Source of the DNA: Niebla homalea
Taxonomy: Eukaryota; Ascomycota; Lecanoromycetes; Lecanorales; Ramalinaceae
Reading direction: 5' to 3'
Length of the DNA: 64,000 nucleotides
Assembly: GCA_019925105.1 (NCBI GenBank)
Contig: JAHGAU010000031.1
Location: 508,501-572,500, forward strand
Part shown: positions 1 through 9,343 of the stretch, piece after piece
Position numbering within the stretch: position 1 is the first letter of the stretch
Layout of the letters: every line of letters begins with the position of its first letter
Made by a program: the position numbers and the translations under genes
Notes under the pieces: generated by a model
Seen by the model: the letters and a program-made list of their open reading frames with translations, nothing else
Told to the model about the DNA's origin: nothing
Database searches by the model: none

Positions 1-2
1 AT

Positions 3-1109
3 GTCGTAGAGCGACCGGAGAACTATCCTGCGCTTGATTCCTCTCGCGACCGACCCGAGATGCTCAGACAGATCACGGCAGGGTTGATGTATCTTCACTC
101 GCTAAAGATTGTCCACCGTGATATCAAGCCGCAAAACATTCTTGTCTCATCCCCCAAGGTCAATCCTTTGAATCCCTCAGCAACACAGCAACCTCGACTG
201 TTGATTTCGGACTTTGGCCTCTGTAAGAAGCTTGAGGCTGACCAGAACTCATTCCGCGCTACGACAGCCCACGCTGCAGGAACATCAGGATGGCGTGCTC
301 CGGAGTTGCTCATTGATGATGACCCGAATCTCAAGCCCAATACTACGACCGATACCAACAATTCGGAGCCTTTGGTGATTGACACCCAGACCAAGCGTAG
401 CGCTACCCGGGCCATTGATATCTTTGCCCTGGGCTGCATTTTCTACTATTGCCTGACAAACGGGCAACATCCGTTTGACAAGCAGGACAAATTCATGCGG
501 GAAGCTAACATCGTCAAAGGAACCTACACCATCGATGCGCTTGGATGTCTCGGGGATACTCAGTGGGAGGCTCGAGATCTAGTAGAGAGCATGCTCAAAC
601 ATAACCCCAAGCAGCGACCGGATGCGGCAGCGATACTGCGCCATCCATTCTTCTGGGACACAGAGAAGCGGCTACAGTTCCTGTGCGATGTCTCTGATGG
701 CTTCGAGCACGAAAAGCACATGCTCGACGAATGGACAAAGGTCCATCCCGACCGCCCCGACGGGTACAGCGAGCACCTCGAATATCTCGAATCTTGCATG
801 AATCAAGTCCTGGAACCCCACCATCATGGAGACTTCCTGCGCGCGCTTCCCCGGGATTTTGTCGATACGTTGGGGAGGCAGAGGAAGTACAAGGGCGGGA
901 GTCTGTTGGATCTGCTGAGGGCGTTGCGGAATAAGAAGAACCACTTCAATGATATTCCGGACGATGTGAAGAGGAGGATTGGGAGATTTCCGGAAGACTA
1001 TCTGACGCTTTGGACGAGAAGGTTTCCGAACCTGCTACTGACTTGTTGGAGGGTCATCGTGGATGTGGATTGGACGAAGGTGGATCGCTTCAAGAGGTTC
1101 TATGTGTGA
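3..1109 (+). CDS. ireA/IRE1: IRE1 kinase/endoribonuclease, C-terminal part (5' truncated by window edge)
   Basis: This is the C-terminal portion of the ER stress sensor Ire1, a transmembrane kinase whose cytosolic RNase (KEN) domain splices HAC1/hacA mRNA in the unfolded protein response. The frame is open to the left edge, so the start, lumenal domain and transmembrane segment lie outside the window. Visible are the kinase catalytic loop HRDIKPQNIL (near base 115), a DFGLCKK magnesium-binding motif (near 208) and an APE motif (near 299). After the kinase end (KQRPDAAAILRHPFFW) comes the KEN domain, containing the RNase active-site stretch RALRNKKNHF (near 920) and ending FKRFYV, as in the family. 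No intron is seen in this part. An acidic insertion of about 25 residues follows the APE region. Identification is secure; only the 5' end is missing. Confidence 0.95.
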   Translation, partial: VVERPENYPALDSSRDRPEMLRQITAGLMYLHSLKIVHRDIKPQNILVSSPKVNPLNPSATQQPRLLISDFGLCKKLEADQNSFRATTAHAAGTSGWRAPELLIDDDPNLKPNTTTDTNNSEPLVIDTQTKRSATRAIDIFALGCIFYYCLTNGQHPFDKQDKFMREANIVKGTYTIDALGCLGDTQWEARDLVESMLKHNPKQRPDAAAILRHPFFWDTEKRLQFLCDVSDGFEHEKHMLDEWTKVHPDRPDGYSEHLEYLESCMNQVLEPHHHGDFLRALPRDFVDTLGRQRKYKGGSLLDLLRALRNKKNHFNDIPDDVKRRIGRFPEDYLTLWTRRFPNLLLTCWRVIVDVDWTKVDRFKRFYV

Positions 1110-1730
1110 TGACGGATTGGTCTTTCTGGATCATCACGGTAAGATGATTGGATAGCTCTCGCAATTTCATATATGTTCTCCGGACCGTGCCTCCGATCTC
1201 CCTCTGCTCTACCTGCTTGTAATGTGCAATGATCAGATGCGGTAAAATGACCATGCTCAACGACCTCAATGCGACACAGCGCCAATCCCTTCTTGCTGCA
1301 GGATCAGACCCAGCTGCGAGAGGACATGCCATGGACAAGCAAGATCTGTCCTGATGTCTACAACATTGCCTGCACCTCTTCTCTATCGTACAAATTAATC
1401 AAGTGCAGAAGTATTATGCGGGATAGGGGAAACCCAGAGCGTAATTTATCAAAACGGTGAAGGAAAACAACCAACCGACCAATCGAGTTTGTGTCTGCGA
1501 GGCGGCCGCCGTTGGCTTATGGCTTGCTGTTTCATCGATAGACGAAGGATTCGTACGCGTTTAATAACAAAAAGTATATCTACCAAAATGCGCCGTCAGG
1601 CTTCATCTACCCTCAAATCTCCTGATAACGCTGCTCCTCCGCTTTGCCTTACGTCAATGACGTCTGACTCCTCCCATCGACTCAATTTCTTACTACAGAT
1701 TGCGTTTTCAGCCGCAGAATCCCAGATACC
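1110..1730. other. Intergenic: IRE1 3' region and monooxygenase promoter
   Basis: About 620 bases between two plus-strand genes. Short open frames on both strands show no recognisable domain or good splice context. The right half presumably carries the promoter and leader of the monooxygenase; I see no clear TATA box. Confidence 0.6.
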
Positions 1731-3641
1731 ATGCCCTCATCTAGCTGGCCCATCGTACCGTCACACTACACCATCCTTATCATAGGCGCTGGTTTCCAAG
1801 GCCTCTCCGCTGCTAATACATTCGTCACAATTGAGCCCTCCCTGCAGCCTAGATTACTCATCCTCGACGCCAACTCCACCATCGGCGGTGTCTGGGCTCG
1901 TCATAACCTCTATGAGGGTTTACGTACAAACAATCGTCAAGGTTACTATGAGTTTAGTGATTACCCTATGCTGGAAGCGGGGTTGGGTGTCGAGCCGCAA
2001 GGGGAGCTGAAGGGGCAGGTGGTGAGCGAGTATGTAGAACACTACGCTGAGAAGTTTAAATTGTTGGAAAGGTGTAGGCTGGGGGTCAAGGTATTGGGGG
2101 CGAGGCTAGGTGTGGCAGAGAAGGTAGTGGGGGTAGGAAATGGTGATTCGAAAAGCCAAGGAGAGGATGAAATATGGACTGTCGAGATCGCCAGTGTGGA
2201 GTACCTGGAGCAAAGACAGCACCTTACATGTGATAAGCTCATCATCGCCACAGGCCAGCATTCGGATCCTTACATTCCCTCATTCTCCGGTGCTCCGTCT
2301 AACATGACCCCAGGCACAACTGCCTACCAAACTCATAGGGTCCCCATCATCCACACCAAGCAACTAGGTACAGAGGGCCAATCACTGCTTAACGAGAGGA
2401 ACATCAAACATGTCACAATCATCGGCGGTGCTAAATCCGCCCATGACGCCGTATACATGTTCGCCACGGCCGGGATAGGCGTGACATGGATCACGCGCAG
2501 GAACGGCCGCGGCGTCATGCCAATGGCGAATTCATTTCCCCAGATCGGGCCCCTAACCTTCTTCCTCGAAGGCCTGCTGATGTCTCGTCCATTGTCGTGG
2601 TTCGGTATCTGCCCTTGGAGTGATGCTGATGGCTTTAGGTGGATTAGGAGACTCTTGCACAGCACACGAGTGGGCCGTGGGCTCGTCAGGGCCTACTTCA
2701 ACAGTCTGAGTGCAAGCTCGCTCGATCAGGCCGGGATCTTGAAGTATGAGAAGACGAGGAAGCTGGTGCCGGACCAAGGGTTGATGTGGTACGGCACCCA
2801 AGCAGGCACACTGCAGTACCCTGTCAACATCTACGAGATGTTCGCCAACAACCACGAGTGTAATTACATCAGGGAAGACATTGTCTCGATCGCCGGCAGT
2901 ACCCTCTACCTCGCCAACGGCCAGAAGCTCAAAACCGACGCCATTATCTGCGCCACCGGCTACCACTACGCCCTCCCCTTCCCCCTCGAACCAGCCTCCG
3001 AAAGCGTGCGCTGGGGCGTCCCACAGAGTTCAAGGCCAAACGCTGACCACTGGCTCGGGGACCTCGACAGCCAAGCCGACAAGGAACTCCTCTCCCGCTT
3101 CCCCGAGCTGCTGAACAGCCCCGACCCCAAGACCTCTCACCAATCCGACTCCCTCACCCCCTGGCGCCTCTACCGCTTCATCGCCCCGCCCTCCCAGGTG
3201 CCGCTCCCCGCACAGAAACGCAACCTCGCCTTCCTGAACACGATCAGCAGCTACCAGACCACCATCAAGTGCGAGCTAACCGCGTTGTGGACGTACGCCT
3301 ACCTGCACGGCCTCCTCCTCCCCCCATCCTCGTCGTTTGCTGCAACGGAAGCTGATGCCATGGCGGAGGCAACGCTATGGTCACGATTCGGCCGCTGGGC
3401 TAAACCCATGGGCTTGCAGGGTAAGGCTGCGGACTTTGGCTTCCATGATAGCATGCCGTATTTCGACACGTTGATGCGGGATCTTGGGTTGAAGGCGTGG
3501 AGGAAGGGAGGGGGATGGTGGGGCGAGGTTTTCGGGGGGTGGTATACCGTGAGCGAGTATAGGGGGGTTGTGGGGGAGTGGATGGCGAGACAGAAATTGG
3601 AATCCCTATCTGGGGGCCAAGGGAAGGAGAAGGTGGTGTAG
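1731..3641 (+). CDS. Flavin-dependent (class B) monooxygenase
   Basis: An uninterrupted 636-residue protein of the FAD/NADPH flavoprotein monooxygenase type (FMO / N-hydroxylating / Baeyer-Villiger superfamily), which oxygenates a small nucleophilic or ketone substrate. The N-terminal Rossmann motif IGAGFQGLSAA lies near residue 17 for FAD. GGVW, about 35 residues on, is typical of FMOs. A second nucleotide-binding motif, IIGGAKSAHDA, lies near residue 230 for NADPH. The late ATGY motif appears as ICATGYHY near residue 408. No signal peptide or membrane segment is evident, so it is probably cytosolic. The first ATG fits because the FAD motif follows at the usual distance. No cluster partners flank it, so the substrate cannot be inferred. 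Detoxification and secondary metabolism are both possible. Confidence 0.87.
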   Translation: MPSSSWPIVPSHYTILIIGAGFQGLSAANTFVTIEPSLQPRLLILDANSTIGGVWARHNLYEGLRTNNRQGYYEFSDYPMLEAGLGVEPQGELKGQVVSEYVEHYAEKFKLLERCRLGVKVLGARLGVAEKVVGVGNGDSKSQGEDEIWTVEIASVEYLEQRQHLTCDKLIIATGQHSDPYIPSFSGAPSNMTPGTTAYQTHRVPIIHTKQLGTEGQSLLNERNIKHVTIIGGAKSAHDAVYMFATAGIGVTWITRRNGRGVMPMANSFPQIGPLTFFLEGLLMSRPLSWFGICPWSDADGFRWIRRLLHSTRVGRGLVRAYFNSLSASSLDQAGILKYEKTRKLVPDQGLMWYGTQAGTLQYPVNIYEMFANNHECNYIREDIVSIAGSTLYLANGQKLKTDAIICATGYHYALPFPLEPASESVRWGVPQSSRPNADHWLGDLDSQADKELLSRFPELLNSPDPKTSHQSDSLTPWRLYRFIAPPSQVPLPAQKRNLAFLNTISSYQTTIKCELTALWTYAYLHGLLLPPSSSFAATEADAMAEATLWSRFGRWAKPMGLQGKAADFGFHDSMPYFDTLMRDLGLKAWRKGGGWWGEVFGGWYTVSEYRGVVGEWMARQKLESLSGGQGKEKVV

Positions 3642-4206
3642 CTGGGTTTGAGGATACAAAGGTTTATCCAAGGTCTTACTGAATTGATATGTGGATTGCC
3701 TGCACATTGAAATGCTGAGCTACCGCTTCAACGTCAATCAGCCTTGCATATTGGACATGGAACATCGAGAGAAAAGAGGTAGGAGGTGGAATTTGTCCGA
3801 TTCTGCGATCTATATGCCTGAAATCATGCCGTTGCACAAAACCAGGCTAGACATGCTAAAGGTTTCTAGCTTTTGATATCACATTCGATACCTATCGGCT
3901 ACATTCTGGCTGTTATGTGGGATCCTCCTATCTTAGTCAGAGCCAACCTACAAACATGACATTACCGACAAACACAAACATCCCCACCGGAGGACTGCCA
4001 ATATCCATTGAAGAACCATGGTCTCGCTATGATTGGTGATCGATCTGGCAGCTATAATTGGACATATATGGAAAGCACCCATCTATATCTCCGGCATGTA
4101 GGACCAAATACTTGGGTAAACAGAGACGTATGCTTTGTCTGTATTCTATACCAAACCCTCCCCCGGCTCAAGCCCAAACTCTGTCAATTGACTTCAGCAT
4201 ACCTAC

Positions 4207-4235
4207 ACATACATACATACATGCATACATACATA
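4207..4235. repeat. CATA tetranucleotide microsatellite
   Basis: About seven CATA units with one GCAT interruption, in non-coding sequence. The short plus-strand frames crossing it owe their Y/I/H/T-rich tails to the repeat and are not genes. Confidence 0.9.
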
Positions 4236-5267
4236 GTACCCCAACCCAATCCTCACCCCAGCTCAGACCATGTCAAAAGTATTCCAGATAAGTAGGTATG
4301 CCCCTAACAAAAGCCGTCCCCAGAGTCCTTCTCCTCGTCCACGCCGTCAGCGGCTCTCTCCCTCAGCATCTAGATCCAGATCCATCATCGATTCCTTCTT
4401 TGACCGGATGATGGATGGAGGATCTCGGTGGGTGGGATTCATCAGACAGCCCGCAGATTGATGATGATGCTGCTGCTGACTACTACTAATAACTTACTTG
4501 CTACTAACTAGCTACCAAGACTCGTGTGTGTGGCAGAGTAGGAGGAGTTGGGGGGGCTCGACGTCCCATCCGGCGTTTCTCTGGGTGGTTATTTGTTTAC
4601 CTACCTAGCTACCTACTGCGGTTCTGATGATGATGATGTTGTTATTGGGGGAGCTTTTCAGATGTGTATCTATATGTTTATGTATGTACGAGGTTCGTTG
4701 TCGTTTTTCAAAAACGGGTTTGGGTGGGTGGAGTCTAGCGGCGTCTATGCTTTTTCTTCTATGCCCAGAGAGATAGCTACAGGATACTCTGTGTGTGTGT
4801 GGTCCGGACGATAATGATCAACTCGATTTTTATTTAACAAAGCAGCAGAAACCAGAATGGGCTCCTGTATTTGCAGCAGCGTGCTGTTTGTATGGGAGAA
4901 TCCGAGTTCGAGATACGCCATACAGGCGTCCTGGCCATCCACGCCAATCTTAGGAATACATGACGTCGCCCCCGCCCCGGCCTCTTGAAAGGCCTTGCCT
5001 ATCATCCGCTGCATATCCCTCGCCATACCAGTCGACCCCATCCATCTTCGCCATCGTACTCGAAGACTCCTCCATGTGCCGATCATGGAACGCCCCTCCC
5101 CATCTCCTCGCTACCCCCCCCGGGCTATAAACGTTCGAGCTTTGATAGCATCCCGAAATCCTCCTCCTCCTCTTCCAGCCAGTCAACCAGTCAGTCACTG
5201 ATTCCCCAGCGTAATACTCCCAATCATGAACCATCCACGTCGCGAGATCGGGGCAGATGCTTCAGCA

Positions 5268-5286
5268 GGCCCGGCCGGCCGGCCAG
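5268..5286. repeat. GGCC-tandem palindromic tract
   Basis: Four consecutive GGCC units form a fully self-complementary GC tract inside a GC-rich island. Function is unknown; it could be part of a promoter or transcript leader. Confidence 0.7.
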
Positions 5287-6870
5287 CCGTCCCAAACCCT
5301 GGCGTGCGTGCGTGCGCAGCAGTACCCTCGGGGGGTGCTTCACACGCTGGATGGATACGGGGGGAGGATTGTGTTCGCGGCGTTTTTGTTCGAGGTCGTC
5401 CGTCCTCACTGGAGGTATATGTGCCCCCCAGCCCCCCGGCTGGCTTGAGTTAGTGTGTGTGTCAGCGAGCAGGGTTTGAGATGACGGACGCACAGAGGTC
5501 CCTGGCACGTTCCTACCTGGATGACGGGAGGATCAGGAAGGGGGAGGGGCAACTTGGGACCAGTTAAATCATTACGTCCCCACCACGACAGTTCCGGCAG
5601 TGGGGACGATGCGGGGGAAAGAAATGGTCATTTTTTTCACCGAGTGTGAGATATTAGGGGATGGGGAAGGGCTTGGTGGCGGACGGCGCTTGGGGAGATG
5701 AGGTTGGATGTCGAAGCGGCCATCGCGAAGTGGGCGGGCGAGGTGGGATTGCAAGCTACGTCGGCGATGACGGTGGCGTTGATTGGGGGCATTGTAGTAT
5801 AGCTGCGTGGACGACCTCATGCTTCAGGCTGTCTGTTCCAGAGGTAGTACTGGAATGTTTCCAAAACGGCAGGGCTGCTGCGTTGGTCGCGATCCTGGCT
5901 CACGTAGGTGGATGGAACATCGATGGCAATGTAGTGATGCATCGGCCCCCAACTCACAGTGCACACATCTGCCCTCGACGCCGAACCAGCAAGCTTCCGG
6001 AATAGCTCCCCGTAGAGGGCGATGATACTGCAGCACGGTTCTGAATCGTCTCGAGCCCCCATTGCTCAGGCAACATGGCTGGGTGCACGGAAGTTCTCTT
6101 CTCCGACATTTCATTGCCCTGTACTCATTCCATCAGAGTCCAAAGAATATATTGAAAGCTTGGGCCGTTTCACGCTCTTGTGCTACCTTTGGTGCCGTCT
6201 GCTAGCTAGCCCCTTTGCTATTCCGCCAAACCTAATTCACAAAGGTCCCAGGAGTCTGGCGTGCTGTAGAGGATTAGCTAACGCTATATAACCCTGCAGT
6301 TTTGGTAAGGTTGACAGTGAAGGTGTAACATCTTTGTGGTACCTCATTTGTACATCATACGCGTAGCAACAAAGCTGGGATCTATCATGCAACATGAAAA
6401 GCTTTTAAACAGGGGACTGCGAGCGGAGAGACTCGAGTCTCGAACCCCTTGATCAAAGTGGAAAAGAGCCAGAGAGCAAAAGGGCAAAAGGGCCAGGCCC
6501 CCAGCGTGAAGCTGAGGAGCCCCCTACGGACTAGGAACCGGTAGCCGATGTATTCCCCCAGAGGTTCCCAAGCCTGGCGGCGAGTGCAGCACAGAGCTTG
6601 TGCTAGTGACATTCACGTTGAAAGGATCTGATCGCTTCATGACAAATGGGGGCTAGTAAGACTTGAGCCACGACAGGTTCATTTCACGAATGAGTTTCTA
6701 CATGATTCCATAGCTCTATATCGGCTCTGCTACATCAGCTTAGGATGGACAAGTGAGACTCCTTTACAACCTTCAAAGCGTCACGAACAGTCTCACAATT
6801 GTGCGGGGTATCATGTTATTTTACAATCTAGGAAAGGGGATAAAGCAGAGGAGAATCCATTTACCTTCCC

Positions 6871-7638
6871 CTACAAGAAGCCCGCCAAGAGGATAATCAG
6901 AGTGAGTATCGCCCAGCTGCCATGTCCTACGTCAGTCCTGCCTGCAGAACCCATTTTCGCATGCAAGTAAATCACGTACCCCTTGACGCCACCCTCACGC
7001 GCAGTAGGCGTCGACGACGATGTCGAGGTCGAGCTTGGCGACACAGCACTCGACGTCGCCGCAGAAGTGGAGCCTGGCTTCACCACATTCTGCGCGAACT
7101 GCCCCAGCACGTTTCCGGCGGGCGAATATTCACAGAAGACCAGCCAGCCACTCTTCCCGCAATCCTTGGCCCCACAGCCCGTGCTCGTCGTGCCCTTCCA
7201 CACGAGCTGTGTGAAATGACCGGTGGCCTCGCTGAAGCCCGGATCCCCATAATTGTATTCTTGCCGCTCATCACCCCACCCGTCGATGGAGGCTGTGATG
7301 TCGGGATACCCTTCGGCCAGATTTTCACCATAAGGACCGCCTGTGTGTGCGAAGTTGCATGGCTGGACGTGTGAATCGGCGTACTCGGCAAGTGTGTCGT
7401 TCCATGTCAGGGCGGACGCGTCATGCTGTTTCCGGTAGGTGTTTGTGGAGTTGAGGACGGCAGCTTTTAGGACACTGTTGCTTGTGTATTGCGGCGAGGG
7501 CGGGGTTGAGGAAGGACCAGTGATGATCGTGACAGGTGAGGCGGTCTTGTGGATCGTAGTCACAATGTTTTGGGCAATGATCGTGGGGCAGAGGAGGCAG
7601 ACGCAAAGAAGATGGGGGGTGAACGGGAGGAGGTTCAT
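6871..7638 (-). CDS. Secreted CAP/PR-1 (SCP/TAPS) domain protein, probable GPI anchor
   Basis: A 255-residue protein of the CAP superfamily (fungal Pry/PR-1 relatives, which bind sterols or lipids in the secretory pathway). The start is the ATG at 7636-7638 because a hydrophobic signal peptide (MNLLPFTPHLLCVCLLC) begins there; the frame stays open 71 codons further upstream without plausible sequence. The CAP signatures are all present: a helix with NTYRKQH and LTWNDTLAEYA, then FAHTGGPYGENLA, ATGHFTQLVWKGTTSTGCG, and C-terminal WLVFCEYSPAGN. A serine/threonine-rich stalk follows, then a terminal hydrophobic segment (AILTLIILLAGFL), which suggests a GPI-anchor signal. A donor-like GTACGT near the end (about 6978) could excise an in-frame 42-nt intron. 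It diverges from another secreted-protein gene. Confidence 0.88.
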   Translation of the reverse strand: MNLLPFTPHLLCVCLLCPTIIAQNIVTTIHKTASPVTIITGPSSTPPSPQYTSNSVLKAAVLNSTNTYRKQHDASALTWNDTLAEYADSHVQPCNFAHTGGPYGENLAEGYPDITASIDGWGDERQEYNYGDPGFSEATGHFTQLVWKGTTSTGCGAKDCGKSGWLVFCEYSPAGNVLGQFAQNVVKPGSTSAATSSAVSPSSTSTSSSTPTAREGGVKGYVIYLHAKMGSAGRTDVGHGSWAILTLIILLAGFL

Positions 7639-8686
7639 TCTGGCTTGGCTAGTCGATGTATGGAATTGTTCGGCAGGCAGAGCATGCAGCTTTGAAGTTT
7701 GTGTCAGCACAAAGGATGCATTTTGCCGAGTGGAGAGTGAAAGAACAGCACAGCAGGAGACAACAAAGGAAGAAAGGAAGTCGCTGTCGGTCAGATGCAA
7801 AATTACAACTTCATAGAACTCTGTTACTGGGGGCATTTCGCGGTCACGCATGCATTCAGGCCTGGCTTATCGAGACCACACTCTCAACGGCATCTTGCAA
7901 TTGGGCAGGCCATCTTCGAAATCGTTTGATTGTAGAGATGTGACCAGGATGTTGATTGGCAGATGAAGCATGAACCTTGAAACTTGGGGGGCTCAGGGGC
8001 ATGCTCGGCATGGTCATCAAGCCCCGTGGTCTTGGCAAAGCGCTTAGCGCGCATCGGTTCGGGTAGCTCGGGCTACCAAAGGCATGGGCCCAAGGGGGAG
8101 GATATCACAATGTTCGTCCACAACTTCACCTGGTCACCACGACCTGCTGTTACGATAAATGTTCACGAGCTGAGGACTGGCAAATCTTGCAGACTTATAC
8201 AGAATCTTCAGCTGTTGCTTGAGCTTGGATGCGTATGCCGGCGAAGCCTGCCCACCTTCACCGATTTTGCCACCTACGCTGTTGTAACATGTGTCCATTG
8301 ACTCGAACCGCGATCACGAATGGAGATCAACAGATCCAGCATCGTTTAGAGCTCATCTCTGTAGGTGGAAGGATGGTGTATAATTGGAAATTTATTTGCT
8401 TGGCGAATGAGCGCCTGGGTTAGGTAAAGGGTCTCAACATTGAGAGACCATGGAAAGACAATTATGGTGGTAAGTAGGTGGAAGCACGCGACAAGAGGAC
8501 AGAGGTCTCCTTCGATACCAGATATGTCGCAGCTTGCAGCCAATGATTGTGCTTGCGCTTGAGTCGCCAGGAAAAAGCTGCTGTCTCTGAAGACGAATTA
8601 CCCGCCCACACACGAAGCGACCATTGAAATTGTTCCTAAAATGTCGTCCTCGTACAGAAGACTTCTCGATCTCTATCCATAACAAC
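7639..8686. other. Divergent promoter region between two secreted-protein genes
   Basis: About 1.05 kb lying 5' to both the CAP-protein gene (-) and the small secreted protein gene (+). No domain-bearing frame is seen. It must hold both promoters, and the two genes could share regulatory sites. Confidence 0.6.
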
Positions 8687-9343
8687 ATGATGATATTCCT
8701 TCATGGTTGCGCCTCAGCCACAATCGTCTGGCTTGCTTTCGTCTTCTTCAATGCCTTGCCGCGAACCCTCTCTAGCCCTATTGCGGAGACATCTGCCTCC
8801 AACACCAAAGTACCATCTTCGCCCTTTCACAACAATCCAGGATACCTCTCTATGAACCAGTCTGCCATCCAAGCTATAGAACTCCATTGCTGGACAGAAG
8901 ATGAACGCCCCGGACGCCCTGCAGCCGCCTGGCTCTGCGAAGAAGCCATCAACGAAATCATCACGCGTGACGGCATAAACCAATTCAGACTCAAGCAGCA
9001 TTTCTACCATAGTGGCTCAGCAACACCGGTCGGAGCGCGGCCGCACAAGGTTCCCGACTACTGGGAACTCAAATCTGGAGGAGATGAGTGCCAGATCTAC
9101 TTGACTTCTCTCTTGATGACTGCAGTGGATGAGTTCTCGTTGCAGGACGTGACGATTGCTGCGCAGAAGATCATCAATCAGTGCACAACAGGGACGAAGA
9201 GCGGTCTGGGTGGGTACGCGTTCATCGGAAATGGCAAGACCTTCTTCACGTCCGTCAATGGGGAATGGGATTGGCCAACTGGGAATCCTTTCAACTCCAC
9301 GGATGCTGTTGATGCTGCGGTTCAATCGGTGGATATAGCTTAG
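8687..9343 (+). CDS. Small secreted protein, unknown function (effector-like)
   Basis: A 218-residue protein starting at the second in-frame Met pair, where a signal peptide begins (MMIFLHGCASATIVWLAFVF). The frame is open 21 codons upstream, but those residues are charged and unlike a leader. The mature part has four cysteines in two loose pairs: HCWTEDE and WLCEEA in the first half, DECQIYL and INQCTTG in the second. The second half, with GGDECQIYL, an alanine/isoleucine helix (TIAAQKIINQC) and a glycine-rich GGYAFIGNGK before a beta-like end, resembles a widespread class of small secreted ascomycete proteins without known biochemistry. There is no membrane anchor. Role in host interaction is inference only. 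A long non-coding stretch lies downstream. Confidence 0.7.
   Translation: MMIFLHGCASATIVWLAFVFFNALPRTLSSPIAETSASNTKVPSSPFHNNPGYLSMNQSAIQAIELHCWTEDERPGRPAAAWLCEEAINEIITRDGINQFRLKQHFYHSGSATPVGARPHKVPDYWELKSGGDECQIYLTSLLMTAVDEFSLQDVTIAAQKIINQCTTGTKSGLGGYAFIGNGKTFFTSVNGEWDWPTGNPFNSTDAVDAAVQSVDIA

Larger units (their letters stand above)
3642..6870. other. Long gap without a supported gene
   Basis: About 3.2 kb between the monooxygenase stop and the 3' end of the CAP-protein gene. Open frames exist on both strands but none has a recognisable domain. The middle (about 4830-5500) is GC-rich. On the minus strand an AATAAA polyadenylation-like signal lies near 4832, downstream of overlapping frames at 4745-5234, so a minus-strand transcript is possible. 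The part after 6100 is less GC-rich and lacks long frames. Confidence 0.5.

Noticed and set aside
1489..1785. 98-codon plus-strand frame before the monooxygenase
   Set aside because: It overlaps the monooxygenase start in another frame and has no domain.
1731..3641. Monooxygenase as part of a secondary-metabolite cluster
   Set aside because: No polyketide synthase, peptide synthetase, terpene cyclase, transporter or cluster regulator lies within several kb; neighbours are IRE1 and a gap.
6425..6450. CTCGAACCCC motif resembling a tRNA T-arm (also near 24091 and 57270)
   Set aside because: No pairing T stem and no acceptor, D or anticodon arm at any of the three places.
7639..7851. Upstream 71-codon extension of the CAP protein
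   Set aside because: The extension lacks leader character, and a good signal peptide begins exactly at the internal Met at 7638.
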